A stretch of 64,000 nucleotides of DNA from assembly GCA_030737875.1 (NCBI GenBank), contig CM060912.1, positions 204,985,231 to 205,049,230 on the forward strand. Reading direction: 5' to 3'. Under the pieces are notes generated by a model that worked only from the letters and a program-made list of their open reading frames with translations, was not told where the DNA came from and ran no database searches. The first letter of the stretch is position 1; each line of letters starts with the position of its first letter. This DNA comes from Allium sativum. Lineage: Eukaryota; Streptophyta; Magnoliopsida; Asparagales; Amaryllidaceae. This document shows, piece after piece, positions 10,015-24,254 of the stretch. The translations under genes and the position numbers were made by a program.

Positions 10015-13000
10015 AGCAAAATAAAATATAATATAGAAATAAATCTTTATTGAGAGCTTGAAAAATATTTACAAGCATCAGAGTCCATCAACATATCTGG
10101 ACAGTTAAAAATCGAGCACATCAACATATCTATCTAAATATGAATAAATAACAATCTAGCAGAACGCTTGCATCTTGCGCTCTCCATACATAAAATACAA
10201 TCAAAACCGCGAGCTCTTATTGGAGAATGGATTTCCATGGCAAGGTACGGGCAACCACCTTTTCGACAGTGTATCTCTAGAGAGGAATACATCGGGTTCA
10301 ACAAGAACATCTTGCAACCCAGGCTGAACATGACTGGCCCTTTATTTTGCTTGAGAGAACCGAATATATTGTCACCTACATTTGCTAGCAAAATAACCGT
10401 TCATGGGAGATAAAGAAGCGAAAAGAAGAAAAAATATGAATATTCTCAAGATGGTGACAATACACCCTAATGGGAGCGACCCACATAGCCATGCGACCTA
10501 CTCGATTTTTTCCATTTTCCAGTTGATGAGGAATGAGGTCATAAATACCTTTAGAACATTGGGACACCCTTCACTCTGAATGCCACATCGTCAAATCTGC
10601 TAGGAAATCACTAATCGACGTCTCCAAAAATACTCTAGTTATTAAGCTAAGAGAATGGCCATTCTCCACCACTAACAGAAATACGTTGGAAGAAATCAAA
10701 GTACGTGACCCCTTTGGAAATATAACACTCATCCATACAAGTCATCCAGGAACAGGATGAACCAAAGGTACCCTCCTACTACATCCTAGGTATCACCCTA
10801 TGGATCAGTAGCGAGTAGTCCTTGCAATCCGTAGATTCCAACCATGGTAGGATCATAATATATCTCTGCCCGCTAAACAAGAGATTTTAAGTAGTTCTTC
10901 CCCTTTATGAAGATCCACGATCTTCAATGCTCCATCTTCAATATTTATGCTTTCATATTTGCTGGTTCGGAATGGTTTTTCGAATATACATTCGATCCCG
11001 GTCTTTCCGTACCAACAACGCATTTGGCCAGATTTTGATAGTCAGTTATTTAACTATCAAAATAAATAGTTTTTCAATAAAAGGAGTTCACTGGTTCAAT
11101 ATTCAGCATCACGTGGCCTCTTTAATTCAAATAATTAACGAACGGTTAATTTAAAACTTAAAAACCTTTTCGATATTTCAACATAGCATTTCACTTCTTA
11201 TTTAACATAAGATTATCCTCAAAACTATTTAATTTCAATATTTAGGAAAATATATTATACTCATAGCAAATTTCTTATTCCATTACCTTTTTCCAAAACA
11301 TTTGCCTTGGAAAATCACTTCAACTTATCATTCGTAAACAACGTTGCAAAAACTCTTTTATTTCATTATTTGAAAATAATTACCAACTCTTATTCTAATA
11401 GAAAACCTATTTCAAACACAACTTCTCATTTCCTTTTTGCCTTGAAATTTTTGTGATATCTTCACACAATCTCCTTTTGCTTTCCCAAACCTTGGAATTC
11501 TCATTATATATATACTCGAGCCCTTTTATTTCCTTCTCTTTGGAAATCATATTATATGCTCTCAAATCCTTTATTTCCATTACATTGGAAATTTCAATAT
11601 ATATTCTCAAATCTCTTAACAAACTTTGTATTATTATTTCTATTATGGAAATAATAAATTAGTTCTAACATTTCTACCACTACCAACTAATATCATCCTT
11701 GGATAATCCTGAAGTCATTCAAGTTGGGGTATTTTAATTACCTCTCAGACCTTGATCAACAACATTCCTATCTTAATACGAGTTGTAATTCAAAAACCGA
11801 TATTCATTCTAATATCAAAACACATCTTGTTTAACTATTTTATTAAAAATATAATTTTATAACCCTTCTTATCTTTTTGGATATCTCCTTTTTAATTATT
11901 ACTAACTTTACATAATTAGTCGATTAAATAATTTCTTACTAAACATTACCATTTTAGCTTTCAACTTATTTAGTAAATTTGTTTCCAAGACTGATTTTAT
12001 CACAAATCCTATTGCCAACTCCTTTTACCAACTCAATTACAATCCCTTTTGCCAATCCATTTTCCCTTCTGAAAATCACTTTTCAATTCCATTTATTTAA
12101 CTTAATTCCATTGCTAAGTATCGCCGATTCAAAATCAACACTTCGACTCCACATCTCCTTCATAAACCTTGTTTATACAATTCTGGTTTAATAGAAAACC
12201 CTTTTTATCTCATTTCATTTTTACTCAATTTAAACATTAAGTTTAAGCTATCATGTTTACTTAAAACCCCTTTTTATAACTTCATTTTAAATCTTAGGTT
12301 TTGAATAAAAACCTGTTCATATACCTCGTCACAATTCAACTAGATTCCATTCCAATCTTTGATTTCTTCACTTCGATGAATTTCATTTACAAGATAATTA
12401 CTTAAATTATTATTATTATTTAAAATAATAATTTACTTCAACATTTACTATTGCAAAATTAGTTAATCGCTTTATTAACTAAAATAAATAATAAGTTCCC
12501 CTTTTAAACTCTTTTTAAAATTAAAACAAATATTCATTAAGCTTTTTCAATATATTACTCGGAAATAAACTAATTTAACTTAATAATCAAACCCCAGTTA
12601 AATGGTTGACTTAGTAACCTCAAACCCTGTTATCTCGCTAACCAATCCCAGTTAACTCTCTATTTAAATTAATTAATAATATAATTAGTTTAAATAATTT
12701 CATTTAATTATTTCTAAGAAATAATTAATCCAACTCTTAATCGTTCAGTAATTTCTGCTCAACTGCTTATAAATCTTATTAACATAAGAATTTGATTTAT
12801 AAAAACATTTAATTATTATTTATAACTTAAATAATACATATAATTATAAAATTCCTTTTAAATAAACTTTAATTCAAATTAATAGGTTCCAAACTTCTAT
12901 ATTCAGTTATAAAATAAATTTTATAACTTCATTTATGTCGATTCACCTGACGGTAAATTAATATTTCCAAAACGATTGATTATCAAGCCATCTGATGCCA

Positions 13001-15651
13001 ATTACTCAACCAATATTACCCATTGGTTAATATAATAACAAATGTTGAATTATGATTCAACAATCAACAACAAATCAATCAGTTAACCAGGTTGGTCATA
13101 CAGTTCATATAATGGTAATATTAAAATAGACAATAAATTCGAGGAATCCAATTTGATCCCTCCGACCTGGTTTTCCCTACATCCAAATATGTTATCTTAA
13201 ATAAAATCATTCGAAAAGAATTATTAAATTTAAACTAATAATTTTTGAAATGGTAAATAACGACTATTTAAAATCAACCAAATTTATATTAACAAAGAAT
13301 TCAAACAATTTAATAAAACACGTTTATATTATTATAAATGTGACCAACATGGTAAGCTATCTCAATTAGTTCCAATCGTAAGAATAACGATTTGGTGTTT
13401 CACTGAAATTAAACAACATTTGATTTCATCTGTTCAATCAATATATGAATATATATATAACAAACAATAAGTCATTAGTAACCATAGCACACAATTATAA
13501 AAACCTAACTTATGTAGAATGTAAGTGGGAAGAACCGAGTGAGTTTAACTCACTTTGATTTGATTTGTTTACGGTTCGGTTATAGTTAAATTAAACAACT
13601 ATTTAATTTAACTGCGAATTACAGTCATCTCCTGCACTATCCAGAATAATTCCGTAAGGTAGCACCCTTCAATATGATCCCGCTGCTTTTCGTTTGGTTT
13701 AATTCAGATAACCTAGGCATAACTCATAACCATAATAAGTTCATATAATTTTTTTATAAAATAAATTTCCTAAATAAACAATAACGTTAATTTCATTACT
13801 TGGATATATTTAATTTAACTGACCGACTACTTAGCTTAAATGCCCCATTCTTCCTTTTAATTTCCTAAAATAACGACTCAAATTAAATTGCTCCTTCCCA
13901 ATTATTTCTTGTGTATCGTTTACTTTTCTAGCTCCATTCGAAGAAAAAAACTGCTACTTTCATTTCTTGGTTTTCATGTTTTGTTTGTTTTCCTGCTCGT
14001 TTTGAATAAGCCGTGGCCAACTTCTGATATGTATTCTAGAGCCGACTGTCATCCATTTTCCCCGTTAAAACACCATCTTCATTCCAAAAATAAATCCATT
14101 ACTTCCTTCATTTGTTTCAACTACCCACTTGCTGCGTGTTAAACTTCCCAACATAATTCATGTTGCCTCACACACGCATTACTTTGTTTGCCCATTACCA
14201 TGCTACAATGTTTTTCTTTGCTCTACGTATCTACTCTTCATTTTAAGACTTGCACCCCTTCTTCACATTAAAGCCACACAAGACACCCTTCTTCACGTTA
14301 AAGACCCACCTTTCACCCTTTATTACATGCGAAGATGCTGCCTTCGTTACTCAAACGCGACTTCATTTGTTTCTTTGTCACGGCAAATCCTCGATGTTGA
14401 CTTCCTCAGTAAATGTCGAGCCACCCATGACCACCAGCGTCCAATCAGATGCCGCCACATCCCTTCCTGTCCCATACACCCCCTAAAGTCATTGGTTCAA
14501 CTCCTTCTCGTCACCTACCGCCACAAAAAATCACCAAAACTGCGGTGCCTTCCCAAACAAAGACCGGCCACCCCTCTTCGAAGTTCTCCATCACAGCTGG
14601 TTACAACGTAGGGCTCAACAAGATGAAGAACACGGTTGAAGGAAGTTTTCGATTTAAATTAATGGATTAAGAGATTGAGTGGGAAGAAGATTGGCAAATT
14701 TCGTTCGTTCATTCTAAATGTGGCGGCAGCTTTTCTTTGTCGTCCATAGAATGTATAGCTAGGGTATTTGACGTATAGTGTATATATATAGGATAGAATA
14801 AATTAATATTTTATTTTGACCGAACTTCGTCGTGAAGTAACGAGATAAAACAACATGAAACTCATAATCCTAGGACAGAAAAATATTCCGAACACGATGG
14901 GACAGGTTTCGTCAAATTTCGAGGTCGTTTGGAAAACTACTTTATAAATCACAGGTGAAAACGCGTTTAAATTTCCAACGATCAAAAAATAAATCCAAGT
15001 AACTTGAAACTTGAAATACTACTAAAATTGATCATTACAGATTTAATAAAATTAGTTTCATTGAGACTGGAGTTCGTTTGCATATCAGTTATACTATTTT
15101 ACGTGTAAAACAATGCCATTTTGGATACCAAAAATACCGGGTCTCCAAAAATAATAAATAATATATTTATTCTGACTCTAAATACCAATACTAATTCAAC
15201 GGAATTTGTTTCATAGCTTAATTCGATCGTTATCTCAAGTTACGTACAGAAACCCTTTTAAATCGAAATAAATTATTAAATTAATCGTTATAATTCATAA
15301 ATAATTCCATAGCGACTATTTGAAAACTTAAATTGGACCAAACTTGTAATCTATAACACGAAATCTGGATTTTTCTCTTTCATATGAAAATTATAATCAA
15401 TAAGATTCAAATGTTTCTTGTTTCACGGAGTTCCGACTTATATCGGATCATGTATATTCAATTGAAGTTCAAAATTCAATATTACGAACTACCGCACCAT
15501 TATGAGCTCGTTTTAAATTAAATAGAAATTTAATGTTCAAACTTCGTTTTAATAAACAAATTAATATTAAAAATCCTTTAATATTCCAAATATAATATTT
15601 AATATAATAAAATAATTTAAATATCTGATACCAAATATACGGGGCATTAAA
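10015..15651 (-). repeat. 3' LTR of element B (left copy, incomplete)
   Basis: It aligns throughout with 17221-22642 and then 31808-32363, with visible substitutions and indels. Relative to the right copy it lacks about 195 bp at its left end, which is separated off by E, and has a deletion of about 300 bp around 10105-10130. Its right terminus is CGGGGCATTAAA, with TG changed to TT on the element strand. A TATATATATA box lies at 14781-14790. Open frames here (for example 14129-14611) are antisense to the element and have no recognisable product. Confidence 0.8.
14781..14790 (-). promoter_or_regulatory. TATA box of left LTR B
   Basis: TATATATATA lies about 870 bp from the LTR start on the minus strand. 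It is preserved in the right LTR at about 22319-22328 within a conserved GTATAGTG context. Confidence 0.5.
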
Positions 15652-15687
15652 TTCTTCCCCCATTAAAAGAATTTCGCCCCCGAAATT
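15652..15687 (-). other. Polypurine tract and adjacent stem-loop of element B
   Basis: On the minus strand, AATTTCGGGGGCGAAATT (15687-15670) can fold into a 7-bp stem. It is followed by AATGGGGGAAGAA (15664-15652) at the LTR edge. C, G and F have the same arrangement with GATTTCG...CGAAATC, a paired change at the end of the stem. Confidence 0.75.
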
Positions 15688-17012
15688 ACTTAGGCAGGAA
15701 AAATGATACAAATCCCATTATCTTTAAAATCCAATTTATTATAAATCAAAAATCAATTCAATACCGTAAATAAATTTACTTTTTTCAAAAATATCAAAAA
15801 AATTCTAACACTTTAAATTCCTGGAAAAATTCAGCAGTCTCCCCTATGTAGAGTGACATCTGCGATAGCGCAAGAACAAATAATATATATACATCGACCC
15901 ACACAGTCGGAAAACAAATTTCAAAACCAAAATTTATATTTTCGTGTAAGCGTAACTTTTATGAGCGCTATTGAGCATACTTGCTCAATTTATTGCGATC
16001 TACTCAACCAAAATCTAATTCTCAAAGCTATCTGGCACCTGTACTCACTCAGTTTGATATATAAGTAACCAATACATGAAATTCTAAAATAACATTTCAT
16101 TTATTAACCAGAATAACTATGCCAATTTCCCAAAATCAACATAAACCATCAATCAAGCAAATAAAGGGTCAAATCATCTAGGTTTTAATTCATAAATGAT
16201 TTCATTCCAATTTATTATACTGGAATTCATTTCCTGAGTTTTCAATTTATTCAACTTTTGATTAAACCATTTGTGAATTTAATTCAACCAATCTATCACA
16301 TAATAAACATTCAATCAACAATCAACGCATAATCACTTGACCGAACCAATTGGATTTACATTCAATACTTATATTTGCTTGGTTATCTTTACTTTGGCCA
16401 TCAATCGACTAATATCAGATTGATTTCCATTATTATTATTATTCATTCTTAACACCATTCAACTAAATTAATTCCAGTTCATGTTCAATTGACTAATATT
16501 ATTTTCAAAATTTATTCTTTTCCATTTCAAATTCCAAATTTTGTTTTTCATACCAAATATCATCTAATTTCTCTTCAAATTTTATTTAACTTATTTTTAA
16601 GTTAAATTCAGATTCATTTTAATCTCAAAATAAAATTCTCATCCACCAATTCCATATATGAAATCTCTTCTGGTTATATTAAACCATTCAAATTTCTAAT
16701 CCCATTTGAATTCCATTCAAATCAAACAAACAACTCAATATATTAATAATTTTATAAAATTGGTTCTTTTCTATATAAAAATATATTTCGGGTAAAATTA
16801 TTTCATTTACCCTCTTTACAAAACAATATCGTGCCCATTGCTAATTAAAATGCTTTTCAACACTTGAACTAATAAAATAAAACAATACAAGACATTTGTA
16901 CATAAAATCTACAAATACGCGCTCATATATATACACTCAACTCAATATAGGGTATTACTATCCCAATCTCTATAGAGTTATGCCATATATCCAAGGTTAT
17001 TACTAAACCATC
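15688..17012 (-). other. Non-coding interior of element B
   Basis: About 1.3 kb between PPT and primer site, AT-rich, with no frame resembling gag, protease, RT or integrase on either strand. The element must have depended on enzymes from another element. Confidence 0.7.
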
Positions 17013-17024
17013 GCTCTGATACCA
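17013..17024 (-). other. Primer binding site, tRNA-iMet (element B)
   Basis: GCTCTGATACCA on the + strand is a perfect complement of TGGTATCAGAGC. It ends 1 nt before the LTR boundary at 17026 (TATAACGACC, a mutated TGTAACGACC). Confidence 0.85.
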
Positions 17025-20000
17025 TTATAACGACCTGGTAAAATGAATTCGACGCCCGAATTCTGACAATAATACATAAACCTGTATTACTTGACAAAAC
17101 TCAAGTATCAAAAACACCAGATAGTTAATAAGAAGAAATTAGAGGGTGAGATAGGAAAGAAAGAAATATTAGAATAGAAGAAGAAGAAGGACTAACACAA
17201 CACAGAGTCTCACAATGCAGTGGAACAAAATATAATATACAAACAAATCTTTACTGAGAGCTTGAAAAATACTTACAAGCACCAGAGTACATCAACATAT
17301 CTAGACAGTTATAATAACCTGTCCTCATATACAACACACAACAGAATAATATAATATCATACATCTGAACCCTTCCAGCTTATCTCTTCATAGCACCCGA
17401 TAATCTAAACTTGCACAACTCAGCCTAACCCGAGCATTACAAACACCGGATCAGTCTGGTGAACCAGAGTGAGAAACACTCGCTAAGTTTATAAGAAACA
17501 TCCAACTTGATTTTTAAGTCAAAATCTTTTTGAAAGAAAAGGATAATCGTAAGACCAAATCCACACATAAATATATATGGTTTTACCTTACGGTAACCTA
17601 AAACATTTTGGAAATCAATATCTTATCTGATATTATAATAGTGTCTAAATACAAATAAATAACAATCTAACAGAACGCTTGCATCTCACGCTCTACATAC
17701 ATAGTATACAATCAAAACCGCGGGCTATTATTGGAGAATGGATTTCCATGGCAAGGTATGGGTAACCACCTTTTCGATAGTGTACCTCTAGAGAGGAATA
17801 TACCAGGTTTAACAAGAACATCTTGCAACCGAAGCTAAACATGATTGGCCCCTCATTTCGCATGAGAGTACCGAAAATATTGTCATCTACGGTTGCTAGC
17901 AACATAACCCAGGAGATACAGAAGCAAAAATAAGAACAAATATGAATATTCTCTTGATGGTGACAATACACCCTAATGGGAGCGAACCACATAGCCATAC
18001 GACCTACCTGATTTTTGCCATTTTCTGGTTGATGAGGCTTGAGGTCATAAATACCTTTAGAACATCTGGCCACATTCACTCTGAATGCCACGTCACCAAA
18101 TCCGCCAGGAAATCACTAATCGACGTCTCCAAAAATACTCTAGTTTTTAAGCTAAGAGAATAACCATTCTCAGCATCAACAGAAATACGTTTGAAGAAAT
18201 CAACGTACGTGATCAGTTTGGAAATACTCTGTCAAACACTCGTCCATACAAGTCACCCAGAAATAGGATGAACCAAAGGTACCCTCCTACTACATTCTAG
18301 GTATCACCCTATGGATCAGTAGTGAGTAGTCCTTGCAATCCGTAGATTCCAACCATGGCAGGATCACAGTATATATTTGGTTGATAAACCAGAGATTTTA
18401 AGTAATTCTTCTGCTTTATGAAGATCCACAGTCTTCAATGCTCCATCTTCAATCTTTATGCTTACTGGTTCGGAATGGTTTTTCAAATATACATTCGATC
18501 CTGGTCTTTCCATACCAACAACGCATTTGGACAGATTTTGATAGCCGGTTATTTAACTATCAAAATAAACAGTTTTTCAATAAAAGGAGTTCACTGGTTC
18601 AGTATTCAGCATCACTTGGCCTCTTTAATTCAAATAATTAACGAACAGTTAATTTAAAACTTAAAAACCTTTTCAATATTTCAACATAGCATTTTACTTC
18701 TTACTTAACATAAGATTATCCTTAAAACTATTTAATTTCAATATTTAGGAAAATATATTATACTCATAGTATATTTATTATTCCATTACCTTTTTCCAAA
18801 ACATTTGCCACATTATTAATCATTATCTATGATTGGAAAATCACTTCAACTTATCCCTCGTAAACAACGTTACAAAAACTCTTTTATTTCATTATTTAAA
18901 AAAATTACCAACTCTTATTCTTATAGAAAACCTATTTCGAACACAACTTCTCGTTTCCTTTTTACCTAGAAATTATCGTGATATCTTCACACAATCTCCT
19001 TTTGCTTTCCCTTACCTTGGAATTCTCATTATATATATACTCAAGCCCTATTACTTCCTTTTCTTTGGAAATCATATTATATGTTCTCAAATCCTTTATT
19101 TCCGGTTCTTTGGAAATTTCAATATATATTCTCAAATCTTTTAACCAACTTTGTATTATTATTTGTCTTATGGAAATAATAAATTAGTTCTAACATATCT
19201 ACCATTACCAACTAATATCATCCTTGGATAATCTTGAAGTCGTTCAATTTGGGGTATTTTAATTATCTCTCAGACCTTGATCAACAACATTCCTATCTTA
19301 AGATAAATACGAGTTGTAATTCAAAAACCTATATTCATTCTAATATCAAAACACATCCTGTTTAGCCATTTTACTAAAAATATAATTTTATAAACCTTCT
19401 TATCTTTTTGAAAGTCTCCTTTTTAATTGTAACTCATTTTACTTAATTCGCCGATTAAATAATTTCTTACTAAATATTACCATTTTAAATTTCAACTTAT
19501 TTAGATAAATTTGTTTCCGAGACTGTATTTTATCACAAATCCTATTACAGCTCCTTTTACCAAACCTAATTACAATCCCATCTGCCAATCGATTTTCGTT
19601 TCTGAAAATCACTTTTCAATTCCATTTTTTTAACTTAGTTCCATTATTAAATATCGTTGATTCAAAATCAACACTTCGACTCCACATCTCCTTCATAAAC
19701 CTTGTTTATACAATTCTGGTTTAATATAAAAACCTTTTTAACTCACTTCCTTTTTACTTAATTTAAATATTAAGTAAACATTAAATTTAAGCTATCGTGT
19801 TTACTTAAAACCCCTTTTTATATTTTCATTTTAAATCTCGGGTTTTAAATAAAAACCTCTTCATATACCTCTTCACAATTCAAATAGATTCCATCTTAAT
19901 CTTTGATTTCTTTACTTCGTTGAATTTCATTTACATGGTAATATCTTAAATTATTATTATTTAAAATAATAATTTACTTTAACACTTACTGTTGCAAAAT

Positions 20001-22318
20001 TAGTTAATCGCTTTATTAAATTAAATAAATAAATAGTTTTCCTTTTAAACTCTTATTAAAATTAAAACAAATATTTTTTAAGCTTTTTCAATATATTACT
20101 TAGAAATAAACTAATTTAACTTAATAATCAAACCCCAGTTAAAACGGTTGACTTAGTCAACTCAAACCGGGGTTATCTAGCTAACCAATCCCAGTTAATT
20201 CTCCATTTAAATTAATTAATAGTACAATTGATTTAAATAATTTCATTTAATTGTTTCTAAGAAACAAGTAATCCAACTCTTAACCATTCGGTATTTTCTG
20301 CTCAACTGCTTATAAATCTTATTAACAAAAGAATTAGATTTATAAAAACATTTAATAATTATTTATAACTTAAATAATAAATATAATTATAAAATACCTT
20401 TTAAATAAACTTTTATTCAAATTAATAGATTCCAAACTTCTATCTTTGGTTATAAAATAAATTTTATAACTTCATTTATGTCAATTCACCTGACGGTAAA
20501 TTAATATTTCCAAAACGATTGATTATCAAGCCATCTGATGCTAATTACTCAACCAATATTACACATTGGTTAATATCATAACAAATTTTGAATTATGATT
20601 CAATAATCAATAACGAATCAATCACCTTATCAGGTTGGTCATACAGTTCATATAAGTGTAATATGAAAATTAACAATAAATTTGAGGAATCCAGTTGGAT
20701 CCCTCCACCCTGTTTTTCACTACATCCAAATACGTTATCTCAAATAAAATCATTTGATAAGAATTATTTAATTTAAACTAATAATTTTTGAAACAGTAAA
20801 TAATGATTATTTAAAACCAACCAATTTATATTAACAAATAATTCAAACAATTTAAGTAAACACATTTATATTATTATAAACATGACCAACAAGGTAAGTT
20901 ACCTCAATTGGTTCCAATCGTTAGAATAACGATTTGGTGTTTCACTGAAATTAAACAACGTTTAATTTCATCAGTTCAACCAATATACGAATATATATAC
21001 CAAATGACTTATTCATTAGCAACCATAGCACACAATTATAAAAACCCGACTTGTATGGAATAAATTTGGGAAGAACTGAGTGAGTTTGACTCACTTTGAT
21101 TTGATTTGTTTGTGGCTCGGTTACGGTTAAATTAAACAACCGTTTAATTTAACTGCAAATTCTAGTCGTCTCCTGCATGGTCCAGATTAATTCCTTAAGG
21201 TAGCATCCTTCGATATGATCCCACTGCTTTTCGTTTGGTTTAATTCAGATAACCTAGGCACAAGTTATAACCATAATAAGTTCATACGATTTTATTATAA
21301 AATAAATTTCCTAAATAAATAATAATGTTAATTTCATCACTTGGATATATTTAATTTAACTAACCGACTAGTTAACTTAAATGTCGCATTATTCCTTTTC
21401 ATTTCCCAAAATAGCGGCTCGAATTAAATTGCTCCTCCCAGTTATTTAATATGCATCGTTTACTTTTCTTGCTCCATTCGAAAAAAAATGCTACTTTCAT
21501 TTCTTGGTCTTCACGCTTTGTTTGTTTTCCTGCTCGTTTTGAAGAAGCCGTGGGCAACTTTTGATATGTATCCTGAAGCCGACTTTCGTTCGTTTTCCCT
21601 ATTAAAACGCCATCTTCATTCCAAAAATAAATCCATTACTGCCTTCATTCATTTCAACTACCCACTTGTTGCGCGTTAAACTTCCCAACATAATTCGTGT
21701 TGCCTCACGCACGCATTACTTTGTTTCCCTAGTACCATGCTACAATGTTTATCTTTGTTCCAAGTATCTTCTCTTCGTTTTAAGACTTGTGCCCCTTCTT
21801 CACATTAAAGCCACACAAGACACACTTCTTCATGTTAAATACCCGTCTTTCACCCTTTATTCCACGCGAAACTGCTGCCTTCATAACCCAAACATGATTT
21901 CATTTGTTTCCTTATCACCACAAACCCTTGATGCTGACTTCCTTAGCAACTGTCGAGCCACCCATGGACCACCAGCGTTCGATCAGATGCCGCCACATCC
22001 TCACATATCCCACGTGCCCCCTAAAGCCACTAGTCCGACTCCATTCATCACCTACGTCCATAGAAAAATCCCCAAAATGGCGGTGCCTTCCCAAACAAAG
22101 TACGGCCACTCCACTTTGAAGTTTTCCATCATAGTCGGTCAGAACGTAGGGATCAATAAGATGAAGAACATGGTAGAAGGATGTTTTTGATTTAAATTAG
22201 TGGATTAAGAGGTTGAGTGGGAAGAAGATTGGCAAATTTGGTTCGTTCATTCTAAATGTGGTGGCATCTTTTCTTAGTTGACCAGAGAATGTAAAGCTAG
22301 GGTATTTGACGTATAGTG

Positions 22319-22328
22319 TATATATATA
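22319..22328 (-). promoter_or_regulatory. TATA box of right LTR B
   Basis: Counterpart of the box at 14781-14790, in the same conserved surroundings. Confidence 0.5.
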
Positions 22329-22637
22329 GGATGGAATAAATTAATATTTTATTTTGATCAAACTTCGTCGTGAAGTATCAGGATAAAACAACTGTGTACG
22401 ATCTCTGATCGAGACGAAACTCGTAATCCCAGCATAGGAAAATATTCCAGACATGATGGGATAGGTTTCGTCAAATTCCAAGGTCGTTTGTAAAAACTTC
22501 TATATAAATCTCATGTGAAAACACGCGTTTAAATTTCCCATGATCACAAAATAAATCCTAGTAACTTGAAACTTGAAACACTACTAAAATTGATGATTAA
22601 GGATTTAATAAAATTATTTTCATTGAAAACGGAGATC

Positions 22638-22642
22638 GTTTG
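22638..22642. other. Target site duplication of C, left copy (GTTTG)
   Basis: GTTTG precedes the TG of LTR C and is repeated directly after its terminal CA at 31803-31807. The uninterrupted version, CGTTTGCATATC, is seen in the left LTR of B near 15075. This proves both the insertion and its exact boundaries. Confidence 0.97.
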
Positions 22643-22890
22643 TGTAACACCCCGTGTATTCTATAACTGTGGAATTAACAAATTAAAGTATAATTAATTT
22701 GAAATCAAAGAACTGAGGGAAACGGGATACGCCATTGCGTTCGTCTCGGAAAAATACGCGAAATAGAGTCCGAGTTTTCGAAAAACGGAGTCCGTATGAA
22801 GAAGATGTGGCCTTCGGAAGTTTCTGAATTAAGTTTAAAATTTGAACAGAATAAAACAGTTTAAAAATTAAAACCGGGCCCAATTGGCCA

Positions 22891-22910
22891 AGGCGGGAAA
22901 ACTCCCGCCT
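22891..22910. promoter_or_regulatory. Inverted pair of E2F-like sites, U3 of LTR C
   Basis: AGGCGGGA and TCCCGCCT form an 8-bp inverted repeat. On one strand GGCGGGAAAA is the complement of TTTTCCCGCC, a close match to the E2F consensus TTTSSCGC. The 3' LTR has it at 28469-28488, and F has an equivalent at 59312-59330. Binding is inferred only. Confidence 0.5.
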
Positions 22911-22918
22911 AAGACACC

Positions 22919-23004
22919 CAGGTCGACTGGGCTGTCGACCTGGTCTAACCAGGTCGACAGGGCTGTCGACAGGGCTGTCGACCTGGTCCAGACCCAGGTC
23001 GAAC
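22919..23004. repeat. GTCGAC palindrome cluster, U3 of LTR C
   Basis: Repeated CAGGTCGAC and GTCGACCTG units occur about 276-360 bp into the LTR. This copy has one 12-bp unit more than the 3' LTR (28498-28570), the largest difference seen between the two LTRs. Confidence 0.85.
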
Positions 23005-23160
23005 CCAGTCCACCCTGGCTGGCCTATTCTATGTTGATCGATTTTCTGTGGTCTGCTTTGTCATTAGGGCTAGGTGGCAGGCTCTAATTGGTCCCTCTTG
23101 CGAATGAATGGCTACGATCAATCCAAGCAACATCGATGGTCCTAATCAGTTCATAAACTC

Positions 23161-23167
23161 TATAAAA
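23161..23167 (+). promoter_or_regulatory. TATA box of 5' LTR C
   Basis: TATAAAA in the context CTCTATAAAAATGG, about 520 bp from the LTR start. Transcription would start about 30 nt downstream, marking the U3/R boundary. Confidence 0.65.
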
Positions 23168-23382
23168 ATGGCCCTAGACTCTACCTAGGTTTCTTACACA
23201 ATTCTCTAGCCTCCATTGCTCTCTTCTTCTAATAAAAAAATAAAAATAAAAATGGCGTCTCTGCTCTGCTGGAATTAAAACTAGAAGATAATCAACATCA
23301 GCCTAAGCAACTCAATTCAAACTAGAGATTAAAGTTTCTGCAAAGATTCTACAACAAGTTAAAGTTCTTTCTTTAATCCAAT

Positions 23383-23392
23383 CAAGGCAAGT
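23383..23392 (+). other. Candidate 5' splice site (GC type) in leader of C
   Basis: CAAG/GCAAGT matches the consensus of GC-AG plant introns. G has GTAAGTTCTAG at the equivalent place and F has the same GTAAGTTCTAG. No transcript evidence is available here. Confidence 0.4.
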
Positions 23393-24254
23393 ACAGTTAT
23401 TTTCCGCTATAAACGTTAATAATAATTTTGATATGTTTTTGATTCTGAATCTGAGATGTATATATATTTTCTTCTGTCAGATCTGTTTTTCTGTACCCCT
23501 TTTCTTCTTTTCTGTTTTTATAGCCAGGCTACCACGAGCCTGTGCCTAATCTTATAAGAGATGAACGTATGAACGCAAATTTTGGGATGAATGATGCGAA
23601 ATTTGACAAGACTAAATTGAATGTATGACTTTAGGTCTGAGGCATAAAATATATTGGACATATGCATAAATTTGACTATGAACATATAATTTATGCATGT
23701 TGTATGCATAGTTATGTTGTAATTTAGAACTGTAATTAATGAGCATATGTTGTAAACTAGATTTGGATCTATGCATATTTTGTGATAAAAGAAGAAGAGG
23801 AACCATTGTAAGATTACATATGATTTGAGACTTTGAACAAAATGCATATAAAAGTCAAGATTTGATTTTTAGAAGATATGATTTAAAGATTTAGATTGTT
23901 GGGTATAGTTTGCATAATGATTCATGACTTAAAAAGAAGAAGATATAGAAGCTTAGGTGTAAAAGATTTACATTAATTAGGATATCTATTATTGTGATTA
24001 CACCTAAATAGGGATTTTTGGATATATGGCATGCATTGGAATTAATGGTTATATTTGGTACAGTTTATATGTGATTCTGCTGTAAAATGCTAGTTTAACA
24101 AAAATTGGAACATATGTTATAGGGTAAATTATGTCCATATTCTGCGCTATGTAAATGTATGCCAACATGGAAGTATATGATCATATTGTGAATCATGACA
24201 ATTATTTAGGCATATGAATTTAGGCCTAATTTATGTTTAGGCAAGGCATGTAAA

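Larger units (their letters stand above)
17026..22642 (-). repeat. 5' LTR of element B, first part (left of insertion C)
   Basis: It begins TATAACGACCTGG and is collinear with the left LTR until 22642, where C interrupts it; the LTR resumes at 31808. The segment 17026-17220 holds the U5-like end, whose CTTCTTCTTCTATTC block on the minus strand is shared with the end of solo LTR D. No supported gene is present; a 132-codon frame at 18091-17693 (minus) is broken in the other LTR. Confidence 0.8.

Noticed and set aside
14129..14611. 160-codon plus-strand frame, with a 174-codon counterpart at 21666-22190
   Set aside because: Both lie antisense within the LTRs of B. Their similarity is explained by LTR duplication, their ends differ, and neither has a recognisable domain.
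17693..18091. 132-codon minus-strand frame in the right LTR of B
   Set aside because: The equivalent of the left LTR (10134-10567) is broken by a frameshift, and no family is recognised. Chance frame in a long LTR.
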